Origin: Isoetes taiwanensis
Taxonomy: Eukaryota > Streptophyta > Lycopodiopsida > Isoetales > Isoetaceae
Length of the DNA stretch: 64,000 bases
Assembly (NCBI GenBank): GCA_021234155.1
Contig: JAJEKV010000003.1
Span: 18,646,386 to 18,710,385 of the forward strand
Direction: 5' to 3'
Shown here: positions 41,650 through 53,589 of the stretch, piece after piece
Layout of the letters: every line of letters starts with the position of its first letter
Position numbering within the stretch: position 1 is the stretch's first letter
The notes under the pieces: generated by a model
Told to the model about the DNA's origin: nothing
Database searches by the model: none
The model's input: the letters and a program-made list of their open reading frames with translations, nothing else
Translations under genes and position numbers: made by a program

Positions 41650-43140
41650 ATGGCAACTGCTGATTTCAGGCGATGGTACAGCGCCAGTGCTCATGCTGCC
41701 GAGGTCGATGTCAATGACATTTTCCGAGTCTTCCGGAAAGAAATAGATGTCCAAGCAACCCTGCACGCAACCCCAGCATATAGACAAGTCTTGACCGAAT
41801 TCCAAGCTAGGGTAGGACCGTCCTTAGTGCAGCTCCCCCCTTGTACAGACTATTTTGTTCCCAGGCAATCCCTTCAAGCAGCCTTGGGTGATGTCCCAAA
41901 CATTGCCAAGTACCTGACTAACAAGGCCCAGAGGTTGCCAGACTACATGGTCCTGACAGTTGACAGGACCAAGTATTTTTCCTACACAGCCGCCTTAGCG
42001 ATCTTCCTTTTCCACCGTGCGGAATGGGGGAAACCTCTATCCCTCCCATGGAGGTGGACCCCATAGCATCCTCAGCAGCAGACCAACTCCTTTTACAGTA
42101 CCAGCAGGAGCAAGAAGGAGGGACAGAGGAAGAGGAATCGGAAGATGAGGAGTACGTGGAGCTCGACCCAGTAGAAGAACGACGGCTAGCAGAAGAGGAG
42201 TTACCCAACTTCGAGCGAAGCCGGCAGACCCTCAGAGTCGCTCCCCCACTTGGGCTAGGCATCACAAGCCTAGCCCCCATCATCATTGACGGCGAGGAGT
42301 ACTTGCTCCTCAGTGACATCCAAAACCTCCCTGAATGCAGGGAGAGAGAGTTCCGACCCGACGAGTTGCTGCACCAACTGCGGCAGGAACCAGACCTAGA
42401 TGACTTCATCGTCCGGGGAGTCTTGGACTTCCCGCTTCAAGTGAGAGAAGCCGACACCTATACAGGGGAGTCGACTTCGGACATCCAAGCCTACAGCAAC
42501 ATAAGGCAAATAATGGAAGCTCGAGAACTGCCATCTGAGGAGGAGTTCTATGCCATCCAGGAACGGATGGGGATCCGTGGCAAGACCACAAGCATTTTGA
42601 TGCCGAGTTCTTCGACAACAGCTCGCACAAGAGGAGCAGGAATCGACATCAGGCGAGTTTCATCGACAATCAGAGATTACAGAGAAATCACTGAGGTAGA
42701 GGTCGATGAATACGCCGGAAGACATAGAGCGGGAGGCCGAGGGGGCGACGAGTCATCAACGATGCGCAATGACAGGTCGCTGAGGTACTACCTCCCCCTG
42801 CTGCTGGATGGGAGAATAGCGGTAATACACCGCAAATTTAGTCCCAGGGGCGAAGAAGGAGTGTTCATGCTCATTGCACTCTCTGGCTTTGGCATGCATG
42901 CTCGGTTGGCTGCAAACATCGACTATGCCATCTTAATCAAGAGAGCAAAAGCACTCGACATCTTCGACTCGGCAGGGAAGACTGGCAGTGACCGCGGCCT
43001 ACACCTCCGACAGCATGGTGGAAGAGTTGGTGACAGCCTTGCAGGGCGGGTCATCAACAAACGTCCTCAGGAACTTGGGACGCTCAGTAGGAACGGCCCA
43101 AGTTAAGAAGTTCCTTGAGGATAACCTATCCTACCGGTGA
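41650..43140 (+). pseudogene. Accessory gene 2 of element A (unrecognised; possible histone-fold start)
   Basis: ATG 41650 (MATADFRRWYSASAH), stop TGA 43138-43140, about 495 codons, with a frameshift near 42025 and one near 42975. Residues about 20-80 hold NDIFRVFRKE, TPAYRQVLTEF, FVPRQSLQAAL and NIAKYL. Their order and spacing recall H2A (HRLLRKG, APVYLAAVLEY, IIPRHLQLAI, LNKLL). This is weak hand alignment, not an established match. An acidic run follows (EEEESEDEEYVELD), as in histone chaperones, then LGITSLAPIIIDGEEY and LLSDIQNLPE. The C-terminal part has DGRIAVIHRKF, ALDIFD and, after the shift, VGTAQVKKFLEDNLSYR. All three elements keep this gene between the H3-type gene and gag. Function unknown; a partner of the H3-type protein is inferred only from position. 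Confidence 0.8.
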
Positions 43141-43327
43141 TTTCAAGAATAGTTAGACTCTTGATCCCGGAGGCTCTGTATTAAGATATTATATAATATA
43201 AATATAATTTCTTTTGTACTTTAAATGTTTTGTTGACGTATTTTGTGCCACAACTATACCAACAAATACATATAATGCAATAGAATAAATGAATCTAACC
43301 GTAAGGCCATGGTCAACTGTGTATGCA
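43141..43327 (+). other. Conserved spacer between accessory gene 2 and gag (element A)
   Basis: AT-rich, shared with B and C (AAATATAATTTCTTTTGTAC, ACAACTATACCAACAAA), ending TGTGTATGCAG just before the gag frame. Likely an intron 3' end or leader; the donor site is not clear. Confidence 0.5.
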
Positions 43328-44569
43328 GATAGAGAACAAAGAACAGTCGAACAAAACAGGAGGCCCAACAGAGACGAAGAGACCCCTGACATGCAACCCA
43401 TCCCAAGGAACCTATTCGAGGCATTTGGTCCCATGACCCCAGAAGAGGAGATGTCGCAAATGAGAACCGAACTCGACCTAGATAAAGGCTCTACTAGGGC
43501 ACAAGCATCAGCCAGGCCGCAAACAACACCTCGAAAGTCGGGGAAGGATAAGAAGAGGAGTAAGAGAAGGAGGTCTCCTAGTACAGAAACCTCCGATTCA
43601 AGCTCGGTCTCGGACTCTGAGTCCGAGAAAGAGGCTGAACAAGTGCAGGACCGTAGGGGCAGAAGGACGCTAAGGCCTTAGACTACCAGAAGAAGGTAAA
43701 CTCAAGCATTGGGCAATGTATGAAAGGCCAGAAAGCTTGAACAGTTCTCAGGCGAGAACAGATCAGGCTTGGAAGCAGAGGCATGGCTCGACGAGATGAG
43801 CGAGTATGGCAACGCATACAGGATGAAAGACAAGGACAAAGGCAGGGTGGCAACAGCCAACTTGAAGGGAGCCGCACGCATCTGGTGGAAGGGTTATGCC
43901 AAGGCCCATGGCTTAAGCAGAGATGGGTGCAGATTTAAAAAGTTTGCTAAAGCCTTCAAGCGCCATTACGTCCCCAGGGAACACAAGTCCAACATGATGC
44001 AGCAGTTTTACAGATTGCAGCAAGGGTACAAAATAGTCCAGAAGTACACCGAGGAGTTCATGAGACTAAGGCTGTATGTGCCGAAGTTGAGTGAAAAGCA
44101 CGCAGTGGAGAGCTACATTGAAGGACTGAACGAAGAGATCCGTAAGCTTGTAAGGGCAATAGATCCCAACACAGTATTAGAAGCAGAATCCAAAGCAATA
44201 AGTTTGCAAGGAACGGGGCCTCAGAACAGTGGGCAGAAGCAGCAATACTACCAGGATAGAGGCAAGGCAACAGGGATTTATAGCCCTAGAGCATCCAGCC
44301 CAAGTCCAGCTAAATCCCCATATAGTGGCAACCAGGGGAGACAGCAGGAGAGGAAGCAGGTGTCCTTCAAGGACAAGCAGGAAGGGTCGAACTACTCAAA
44401 AGCAGTGCGATCTTTCTTACAAGCAATGCCCAAAGAGAAGAGACAGGAGTGTATAAAGAAGCAGCTTTGTTTCAGATGCTTCCAACCGAAGCCACAAAAA
44501 ACCCCTTCATCCCTTCATCATCCGGGCCTTGGAGTGGGTGGATGGGACACTCCGCCCCGACGACGATGA
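43328..44569 (+). pseudogene. gag of element A
   Basis: N-terminal part: REQRTVEQNRRPNRDEETPD, PMTPEEEMSQMRTEL, basic GKDKKRSKRRRSPS, and SSVSDSESEKEAEQ. Two compensating indels around 43660-43740 create a stop at 43679-43681. The core resumes at 43769: EAEAWLDEMSEYGNAY, GAARIWWKGYAKAHGLSRD, FKRHYVPREHKSNMMQQFY, KYTEEFMRLRLYV. It ends with a damaged zinc knuckle ([10 protein letters not shown]) at about 44465-44495. Overlaps the pol frame. Confidence 0.9.
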
Positions 44570-47500
44570 CGCGAGGCGGCCGCAGCGACTACATTCAGGG
44601 TGAGTGTCACATTTTCGTTGCCATAGATACAGAACAAGCAGAGAACCAGTATAAGGTAATTTCCACAGTAGGGAAGGCCAAGACCAAGTCTTTCATAGTC
44701 CTGATAGACTCCGGAAGTAGCCACAACTTTGCATCCCCAAGAATGGTTGAGATGTTGAAGTTGAAACCATTGAAATCCAAGCCGAGACCCGTAATCTTGG
44801 CAAGCGGAGCAGTAAGACATACGGCAGAGAAGAGGATCAATTTCGACATTGACTTGCCGGGAATTAATATCCCGATGGGGGCAGAAGTAATGGGCATCGG
44901 CAAGTACGACTTGATAATAGGAATGGAGTACCTTGGAAAGTGGAAGGTGACCCTCACAACGCCCGACGGCAAAGTCATTGAGATCACATGTAAAGAAGTT
45001 GCTTCCATCATGCAGTGTATGTCTATTAAGAAGCTGCTCAAGACTATCAAGAGCGAGCAGGTAGCATATATCTTCAAACTTGAGATTGAAGAACCCAAGT
45101 CAGAAGAAAGCAAGGAAGACAAGGTGCTCAGCAAGTTGCCCAAGCAAATAGCCAACTTGATCATGGAATTCCACGATCTCTTCCCAGATGAGATCGAGCA
45201 GCTTCCTCCTTACAGGGGAGTCGAGTGTGAGATAGCACTCGAACTAGGAACCAAGCCGACGAGCAAGGCTCCGTATAGAATGACGACGCAGGAACTGACG
45301 GAGCTAAAGAAGCAATTGCAGGAGTTGCTCGACCTAGGCTTCATTAGACCTAGCGTCTCACCATTTGGGGCACCCATTCTCTTTGTCAAGAAGAAGGATG
45401 GCAGCTTGAGGATGTGCATAGATTATAGACAGCTGAATAAGCACACCATCAAGAACAAGTACGCGCTCCCCAGATCGGACGACTTGATGGATCAGCTCCA
45501 AGGGGCAAAAGTCTTCTCCAAGATCGACCTAAGGTCAGGTTATCACCAGATCAGGATAAAGGAAGAAGACGTCCACAAAACGGCCTTCAGGACCAGGTAT
45601 GGGCATTACGAGTTCACAGTAATGCCATTTGGGCTATCAAATGCCCCAGCAACGTTCATGAGACTCATGAACGACATCTTCAGGGAGTTCTTGGACACCT
45701 TCGTGATAGTGTTCTTTGACGACATTCTGGTGTATAGCAGGTCCATTGAAGAACATGCACAACACGTAAGAAGGGTGCTCGAAAAGTTGAGAAGGCACCA
45801 GTTATACGCCAAGTTGTCGAAGTGCCACTTCGCAACAGAGAAGGTGGAATACCTGGGTCATGTGATTTCAGCAGAAGGAATCTCGACGGATCCTACCAAG
45901 ATTGAAGCAGTGATTCAATGGCCGGCGCCAAAGAACGTCCACGAGGTCAGAAGTTTCCTTGGCCTAGCAGGGTACTACAGGAAGTTCATGAAGAACTTCG
46001 CAAAGATAGCAGCCCCACTAACAGACTTGACGAAGGCGGAAAAGGTGAAGAATTGGGCAGACTATTGGCTCAAGAAAGCGCAAGCAGGCTTTGAATTGTT
46101 GAAGGAAGCTTTAACAACCGCCCCCGTCTTGACCCTGCCAGACCCAGAGAAGGACAAGTTAGTGGCGACAGACGCAAGTAAGATAGCCACAGGTGCAGTG
46201 CTCATGCAAGAAGAGCGGGTAATAGCGTATGACTCCAGGAAGATGAACGACGCCGAAACGTGTTACCCGACGCACGATCAGGAATTGCTTGCAGTTGTCA
46301 GGGCATTAAGAATTTGGAGGCACTACCTCTTAGGAAGGAAGTTCCAGTTGGACACAGATCATCAGAGCCTCCAATATGTATTTACGCAACCACACCTTAA
46401 CCTGAGGCAGCGAAGGTGGATGGAGTTCCTCGAAGAGTATGACTTTGACATAGTTTACAAGCCGGGGAAGCTTAATGTGGTAGTAGATGCACTTTCAAAG
46501 CATCCGCTGACAACTAGAGTGCATTGCAATGCAATTTCGACACTCTCCAGCGACTTCGGGAAGAAGATTGAAGAAACACTGCCAACGGATGTGGACTTCA
46601 AGGAAGTATAGGCAAGCTTGTGCAAGGAAGCAAGAACGGACAAGGAGAGGGAAACCTTCAAAAATTTTAAGAAGGAAGGTAACCTTCTGTACCATAAGAA
46701 CAAGTTGTGCATGTCTGAATCATCAGGAGTAAGGAAGTTGATCCTTCATGACACCCACAACAGCCCAATAGCTGGCCACGCAGGATTCATGAAGACATAC
46801 TTCAAAGTGCGCAGCAGCTATTATTGGCCAGGAATGAAGAAGCAGATAGCTCGCCACATCAAGGAATGTCAGCTATGTCAGCAAACGAAGGCAGAGCAGC
46901 TTCAAATTCCAGGGGCATTGGAACCATTAGCGGTGCCGAACGCTAAGTGGGAGGTCATCAGCATGGACTTCATAATGGGGCTTCCAAGGACAGTAAGAGG
47001 GAAGGATGCCTTGATGGTCGTGGTCGACAAGTTGTCGAAGATGGCACATTTTGTGCCTTGCAGGACCACCGACATAGCTATGGATACAGCGAAGCTCTTC
47101 ACCAAAGAAATCTTCAGGCTCCATGGCATGCCTAAGGAGATCATCTTCGACAGAGATCCGAAGTTCATGAGTGCCTTTTGGCAAGATCTCTTTGCGACGA
47201 TTCAGACGAAGCTATCCATGAGCACGGCCTATCATCCTCAGACGGATGGGCAAACGGAGCGGACCAACAGAATTTTAGAGGATATGCTACGAAACTATGT
47301 CTGGAACAAGCAAGGTATGTGGGAAGAATTTATTCACTTGGTGGAGTTTGCGTATAATAGCACGAAGCAAGAATCATCCCAAATGTCGCCGTTTATGATC
47401 AACTACGGCTACCAATGCCTAACTCCAGACACCTGGCACAACCCCATGTCAAAAGTGGAAGTTTCGCAGCAAATGTTGGGCGACATGCAGCAGCTCGTGG

Positions 47501-48075
47501 AAGAAGTTCGAGGATATCTTCTGGCAGCAAGGAGTCGACAAAAGAGCATCGCCGACAAGCATTGGACAGTCAGAGAGTTCCAAGTTGGCGACGACGTATG
47601 GCTCAAGATCAAAGTGAAGCAGGCGAAGCTCCGCATCGGAAATTGTAAGAAGCTTGCTCCAAGGTGGGCTGGACCCTTCAGAATAGTCAAGAGAGTAGGT
47701 AATCAATCCTACAGATTGGATCTACCAGCACACTTAAAGATCCACAAAGTCTTCCACGTGAGTTTGCTGAAGAAGCATACTCCTAATCCAGATGAAGTCT
47801 TGGACACTCCAACGATGTTGGAAATGACAGAAGAGCAGATAGAAATAGTTCCATAACTGATTCTCGATAAAGCGTTCAAGAAGACAAGGAGATCGGAGTT
47901 TCTCCAATATTTGGTCAAGTGGAAACACTTGCCGGTGGAAGACGCAACATGGGTACTTAAGAGAGATCTGATAAAGCAGTACCCACAGTTTATGGAGCAA
48001 TGGGACGGCAAGATCATCTCCGAAGAAATCGGCTCAGGCAAGTTGATTTGTGTAGATTTATGTCTTGATAGCTAA
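44570..48075 (+). pseudogene. pol of element A: protease to chromodomain, two in-frame stops
   Basis: One frame from before 44570 to TAA 48073-48075, broken only by TAG 46609-46611 (TGG in C) and TAA 47854-47856 (GAA in C). Protease [11 protein letters not shown] near 44700; RT with [12 protein letters not shown] and FFDDILVYS near 45710-45740; RNase H with TDAS, DQELLAV, TDHQSL; integrase zinc finger with [10 protein letters not shown] and CQLCQQ (intact HHCC, unlike C) and core [23 protein letters not shown]; chromodomain after the second stop ([17 protein letters not shown]). Protease and RT are on one open run of 720 codons. Confidence 0.94.
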
Positions 48076-48916
48076 GAATAATCTACGCATGCAACCTATG
48101 ATAGGTATGGGTTGCATGCGTTGTTACCGATGATGAGACCACTACGGTGATCTCTAGGACGTGGTGTAATGTCAATGTAGGCATGACCGCGGTTCCGCTT
48201 GGGAAGTCTACTTCTGTCCCACGGAAGTAGACGACCTCGAGAGATAAGAGGTCATTCAGGAATGCATTGATAGGGAAAGCACCTCTAGCCAATGCCTACG
48301 GGGGGGACACTATCCTTCACGCTCCATATACGAGAAGGACCCCATCCTCCATGCTGGGCAACTAAAGGTGTAGGCATGAGCGCCATATAGGCATTATAGG
48401 GCGTTGTCTCCATGGCCACGATGGAAGAAGCATCCTCTTCCTACGCCGAGAGATTAGCCATGCATTCACGTAGATAGTTGGGGTGGTTCCCTTATAACCA
48501 AATTTATAAATAATTAAAGTGGTACTAACGTAGTGTCGACCTGCAGGCCAATAGAGCGCTCCGGAGGGCAAGGAGGTCGAGCTACGAAGACTTGCAACAC
48601 AAATTTTGTTGGAATGTGTTGCAAGGAATGAAGAGTACCTCAAAGAATAATTGTATATATTAAAATATTGATAAACTAAAATATTGTGATAAGTGAAACT
48701 AATGGGTAACTGTTGTAATGACATACGGATTGATAAGTTAATTGATTGAATAATGGTATAATAATGTTCTAAAAATATTACCTTAAGGTAATCCTAATAA
48801 AATGTGTAAGTATGATAATAGTATATCGTATGCATCAAGTTGATTGCAGGTTAGGAAGATCCCAAGGTGGGGAGACCCACGATGCTGCGGACAGCATCAT
48901 TTTAAGGTGGGGAGAA
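48076..48916 (+). promoter_or_regulatory. 3' UTR of element A with hairpin and doubled PPT
   Basis: Hairpin CTTGCAACACA / TGTGTTGCAAG at 48591-48625. ATTACCTTAAGGTAAT palindrome near 48777. AAGGTGGGGAGA occurs twice (48864-48875 and 48904-48916) around a GATGCTG-CGGA-CAGCATC hairpin (48881-48898). The last copy is the PPT. Confidence 0.85.
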
Positions 48917-50345
48917 TGTGACGTTCTAGTATGATATACAGTCTCAAGACGTATACTGTACTGTACCGTCATGCGTACACGCCATTCCAATCGACGTGTA
49001 CGCCGACGTATAGCCAAGCAAGTAGCCCTCTAGGGGGCAACTTGCAAGGATGCGCACACTTATTAATGTGCGCACTTTAAACCTTTAACCAATTAAAGGC
49101 AGACCAAGGGTCATAGAAACCCTAAACCTAACTTATAGCCTATGTAAGGCAACCAAACCCTAATTCTTCCATTTTCGTCCACGAACCTTCCGAGCTCCAG
49201 TTCGCGCGCCTCAAGAGTCAAATCTGACTCCCAAGATCTGCCCGTGCGCTCTAGCTCGTCAGATTCCCTTTCCGACCGCATCCCCAAGCAGAACAGCGAC
49301 ATGGACGCATTCGGATCAAGAGGAGTGAACCAGGGATCAGGTATTTAGTCGATTTAATAGCCTAAACCGTATTCCAGCCATCGAACCAATAGGTTTAGCC
49401 TATTTAATTACCCTTAGTAGCCAAGCAGATCCCCAGACTGGCCCTAACTAAAGAACCTAACTCTATGATATAGATTAGATCTTATTCTTTAGTTCTATGA
49501 TGATGTGATGGATGGATGAATTCTGTGGACTCATTGTATTGGGAAGGGGGGTAGAGACTTACAGCTTAGTAGTTGATGCTCCTAGCTAGCCTCCTTAGCA
49601 CACTGTAGATTCGGCCTGTGTACAAGAACCACACCTGGTTGTGGGTGAAGGGGCCAGACTGGCTCAGAAGGAGGTTCGTGTTCTGACTCTTGAATAAGGC
49701 CTATCGGGGATCATAGTGGACTAGGTCTAATGGCTTGCCACTGAGTGTGGGCAAGGCATGGGCTCGACACCCGTGGGGTGATGCGTCACTCTCCAGTGGG
49801 TTCAAGTCGTCCCTACCTGCCCCATCGGAACTGAGGAGATGCAACCCAGGAATAGCCCCTTTGGCTATGCATCCGGCGGGCTACAGTCAGGTCCCAACAC
49901 TCTTCAACCTACTCTGCAAAGTGTGCACAGGAGGGGCGGATGGAGTGGACAACCCTATGCCATGTTCTCATGCCAGCCAAATCCATTGTCATGAATTCTG
50001 TCTGCAATGAACTCTAGAGACCCAAGCCGTCAGTCACCCCCTGGAGTCTGAGCCTTGGGTAGGAACCCATATGTATTGTGCTGATCTTTGTCTATGCAGA
50101 TGTTGATGTACCACCTTTCGAGGTGGATATGTGATGATGTTGTATACTGACATGTATGTTTACGCTTCCGCAGCTAGGTAGGCCCTGAGGGAGACGGGGT
50201 AAAATGGCCCCTTCATTCTTCCCACTGAAACTCATTACGGTTGCAGTGATATGTGGAGGGCCATGTATCAGCATGGAGCTGGTATGGGGGATGAACTCCT
50301 GTTTGTATATGGTGAGTGCATCGTATACGAGTAGGGGAGGTCACA
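48917..50345 (+). repeat. 3' LTR of element A
   Basis: 1429 bp, TGTGACGTTC to GGTCACA, followed by TSD ACTTC (50346-50350). The terminal ACGTCACA has one change (AGGTCACA). Confidence 0.95.
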
Positions 50346-50393
50346 ACTTCACTTCGGCCATTTGATTGTATCATAGGACCCATCCTAGGAATG

Positions 50394-52290
50394 AAACCTT
50401 ATAATGCATCTATGTATATTCCGAACAAAGTCGGGGATAGAGGGCACCCCTGTTTGACTCCTATATCGCAATTTATCGCCTGTCCTTCCTGTTCCATTTT
50501 TGCGTATACCCTGTGATATAGTCTTGCAATTGCTCCTACCATGTCCCCCGGTGCCTACATATCAATTAGTCTCTGTAGGAGTTTTTCCCTTGGGACGGTG
50601 TCAAATGCCTTTCTCAAGTCCACAAAGCAGCATACTACTTTCCTTCCCTGTGATCTGTTATGCTCTATTAGTATCCGGAGGGTTACTAGGTGATCTGTGG
50701 TTGAGTGTTCCGGCCTGAAGCCTGCTTGTCCTTGTGCCCTTAGGTTTCCTGTTTCTGCCCACTATTTTAATTTATTGTTCAGTACTTTTCCGAACCATTT
50801 CGCAAAAATAGAGCTCACCATTATTGTCCTATATTCCCAGGTTCTTCCCCGATCCCTCCTTTGTGTAGAGGTATTACCCTATTGTATGCCCATCTATTTG
50901 GGAGCCCCGTATGGATTATGCCATTGAAAATGTCGGTAACCTGTTTCCCAATTACTGTATCCGCACATTTTAGTAGTTCGTCTGGGACTTTGTTATTGGC
51001 CATCCTGTTTAGTGCTACCATTACTTCCTGCATGCTGAAGCATGGTTTATCCATCTTCTGTAGGGCGGGTATTGGCATTGGGGATGCCCCCGTCTTATAG
51101 AGTTCCTCAAGGTATTTCTCCCATCCGGCTCTTCCGATACTATTCAATGTATTTTTTGTTTTCCTATTCCCTTCTCCCTTTATTCTAAGTCCCTTCCAGA
51201 AATTCCGGGGTTGCTTTTTTAGCATTTTAGCTAAACCCCATTGGTGCTGTGCCAATCTTTTGTTCCATTTAAACTTCAACATTCTTAGGTATACTGCTCT
51301 TTCTCTTTCGTATGTATCTCTGCCTATGTGTGCTCTGACTCTTCTTTTTTGTTCCCTGCATTCCTCGTCATACCATATAGAGGCCTTGAATGTATTGCTC
51401 CTCCTGGGCCTCTTTCATTTCCCGAAAACCTCAATTGCCACCTTCACCATTATGTCGTTAAGACGTTCCCATTCTCGTCTGCCCTATGCTCCCCCCATGC
51501 CCAGTTTCCCATTTCTGCTCTGACACTTCGCGGTGAATGTATCTGCGTACTTATCCTGGAACTATATTTTCATTTTCATGTTGTTTTCTTCCTGTGTGCT
51601 ATCAACCTATGCTTGCTCGCCCCCTCTGAGCATTAACTGAATGGGTCTGTGGTTCCCCCTCTCCCCAGTCGGCCATTCGCACGAAGCTTGAAACGTTTAC
51701 CACTGCTTGGTCATTCAGGATCACATAATCTACTATGCTCCTCCCATGTGTATTCTGACTCGTGAAATTCCCGGATCCATACCAATTTTGTATTCCATTG
51801 GCTATAATGACCCCTGTCGTTGTGCATACTTCCAACAGTAATTCTCCTTTGGCATTAATCTCTGTCTTGTCTTCCATACTTCTTCTCCAATCCTGTGATC
51901 TCGCAGTATGTGTCCACTGCCCATTCTCTTCATTTATGCTCGTGATTTGTGATTGTTCCTGGCCTGTTCTGGCGTTTAGGTCCCCTATTAGGATCATAGG
52001 TCCCTGGTCTTTTCATTTCATCATACTCTCCCCCAGGTCTAGCAATTCTAATTTGTCACTGTTCGGCGGGTAATACGCTATGATCAAAATTAAATTTTTT
52101 TTTGATATTGTGTTCCCATGTCTCTACCAGACATATTATGTCGTAGTTATAGGCTCCCTCAAGCCCCTCTCCATCATCCCAAGGGTACCCAGTGCAATTC
52201 CAGTACCAGTTTGTCAGCGTCTCTTCCCTTGAGGCTACTCCTTTGGGATTTCTGCGTGCTCTGCCCCATTGACTGCTCTTCTTGGTCATC
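50394..52290 (-). pseudogene. ORF2 of the minus-strand LINE (endonuclease and RT, broken)
   Basis: Endonuclease pieces at 52289-52056 (NWYWNCTGYPW, CLVETWEHN) and 51997-51602 (LIGDLNARTG, SIVDYVILND). RT front at 51282-50821 (FWKGLRIKG, NKVPDELLKCAD, RWAYNRVIPLHKGG). RT core further down in other frames, with translated text like AQGQAGFRPEHSTTDH, FDTVPREKL and GVKQGCPLSPTLFGIYIDAL on the minus strand. It stops before the YADD box. Confidence 0.85.
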
Positions 52291-53433
52291 CCCTAGCTTT
52301 TGTGATCGAGTTGGACCCATGCTTCCGATTTGGGGCATTCGATCTTCGCCGGCCCCGCTTCCGCTTCTTTCTTCTACTGGCTGTATCGCTTCTAGAGCCC
52401 TCCCCATCGGGGCTCCACCCAAAGCTACCTCTTCATGTCCTTGTACTATGACCGCCAAGGGGTTGATATTCTTTTTCTCCAGCCCTTTTAATTTTATGGC
52501 CTCCGGTTCTTGTCCCAGGAGCGTCTGCTCCCTGATCCTCTTGTGAAAGTATACTTTGCCATTTCGAACTCCCACATGTATTCCTGCCTGGTTCAATTCC
52601 CTGGCTCTGGCCAGTTCTCTGTGTAGCCCCTGACGTTGCATGACCGTTAGCGTTTCTTGCACTTTGATTCCATTCCTTAGTCTGGATCCCATGCACAGTA
52701 TACGTTCCTTGGCTGTCATGTCTCTGAGTGTCAGGTTTATATGCCTCGCCCGGCCCCTCCATTGGCATGACCGCACTGCTTTGACGATGATGCTCCGGTG
52801 TTCTTTGAAAACTGTCTCTATTATTTTTGCAGTAACTCGGTATATGTCTTCGTTAGGTTTCTCTGCTATCCCTATCAGCCTAACATCATGCTTAATTCTA
52901 TTCTGCTCCTCAAATTCCATGATATGCGACTTTATTCTATCAAATGATTCCCATGCATCTAACTCAACATTTGCTTTTTCTAACTCAACCAACCTCTGCA
53001 TGATCTTAGCTTTTTCTTCTTCAATCTCGTTTATCCTTCATTGCATCTCCTCGCTCGTCCTCTCGACCCCTCCAATCCTTAAATCCATGCTGGAGATGGC
53101 TATCTTGTTGCGGTTGGCCGTCTCCGCCAGTGTAGAGCATCCATGCTCGGGATTCTGGATTCTAGCTGCTTGTTCATCTGGGCCAGAAAATCTTTGAGGT
53201 CCTGCTGGCTTATTGGTGCTCTTGCCATATCTGCCTTCTTTCGCTGGCGGAGGCCGGTATTTGTCGCCATCGTTCCCTGGGTACAGTATGCAGTGGCGTC
53301 TTCCGTCTGATTCATTGTTAATGGAAATTCTTCTGCTGGAATAGCTATTTCTCGTTCGTATAACATACTCCATCTCTAAGCGGTCTCTTATTTGGAACAC
53401 CATTAATTCTGAATTTGAATTTGAAATTGCCAT
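52174..53433 (-). pseudogene. ORF1 of the minus-strand LINE
   Basis: Two runs, 53433-53038 and 53001-52174, probably one gene with a break at about 53030. The first has a Pro/Arg-rich start and AISNSNSELMVFQIRDRLEM. The second begins with a probable coiled coil (QRLVELEKANVELDAWES), then VRLIGIAEKPNED and LRDMTAKERILCMGSRLRN, matching the RRM and C-terminal domain pattern of L1-type ORF1 proteins (RNA-binding chaperone). The end overlaps the start of ORF2. Confidence 0.75.
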
Positions 53434-53589
53434 ACTTATTAATTATTCTACCCACCTCCACGTATTATTTGATTTATCGTTTGTGGAATATCGTCGCCTT
53501 ACCGTTCCAGCTGATTGGCCGGGGGTGACCCCAATCCAATATTCGGTAGCTATCTACCGAGATGTTATTTATTTACGCCATTATTCAGT

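Larger units (their letters stand above)
4644..50345 (+). mobile_element. Element A: Ty3/gypsy chromovirus carrying an H3-type gene, split by element B and a LINE
   Basis: Outermost of three nested relatives. The LTRs (4644-6106 and 48917-50345) begin TGTGACGT and end with GTCACA, and the 5-bp target duplication ACTTC is at 4639-4643 and 50346-50350. Internal order: PBS, promoter module, H3-like gene (broken by B at 7459/36781), second module (broken by the LINE at 37875/41531), accessory gene 2, spacer, gag, pol, 3' UTR, PPT. Removing B (with its TSD) and the LINE leaves about 12.7 kb, matching C (13.2 kb). It is the oldest of the three because it hosts the others, and it has stops or frameshifts in every gene. 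Confidence 0.97.
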
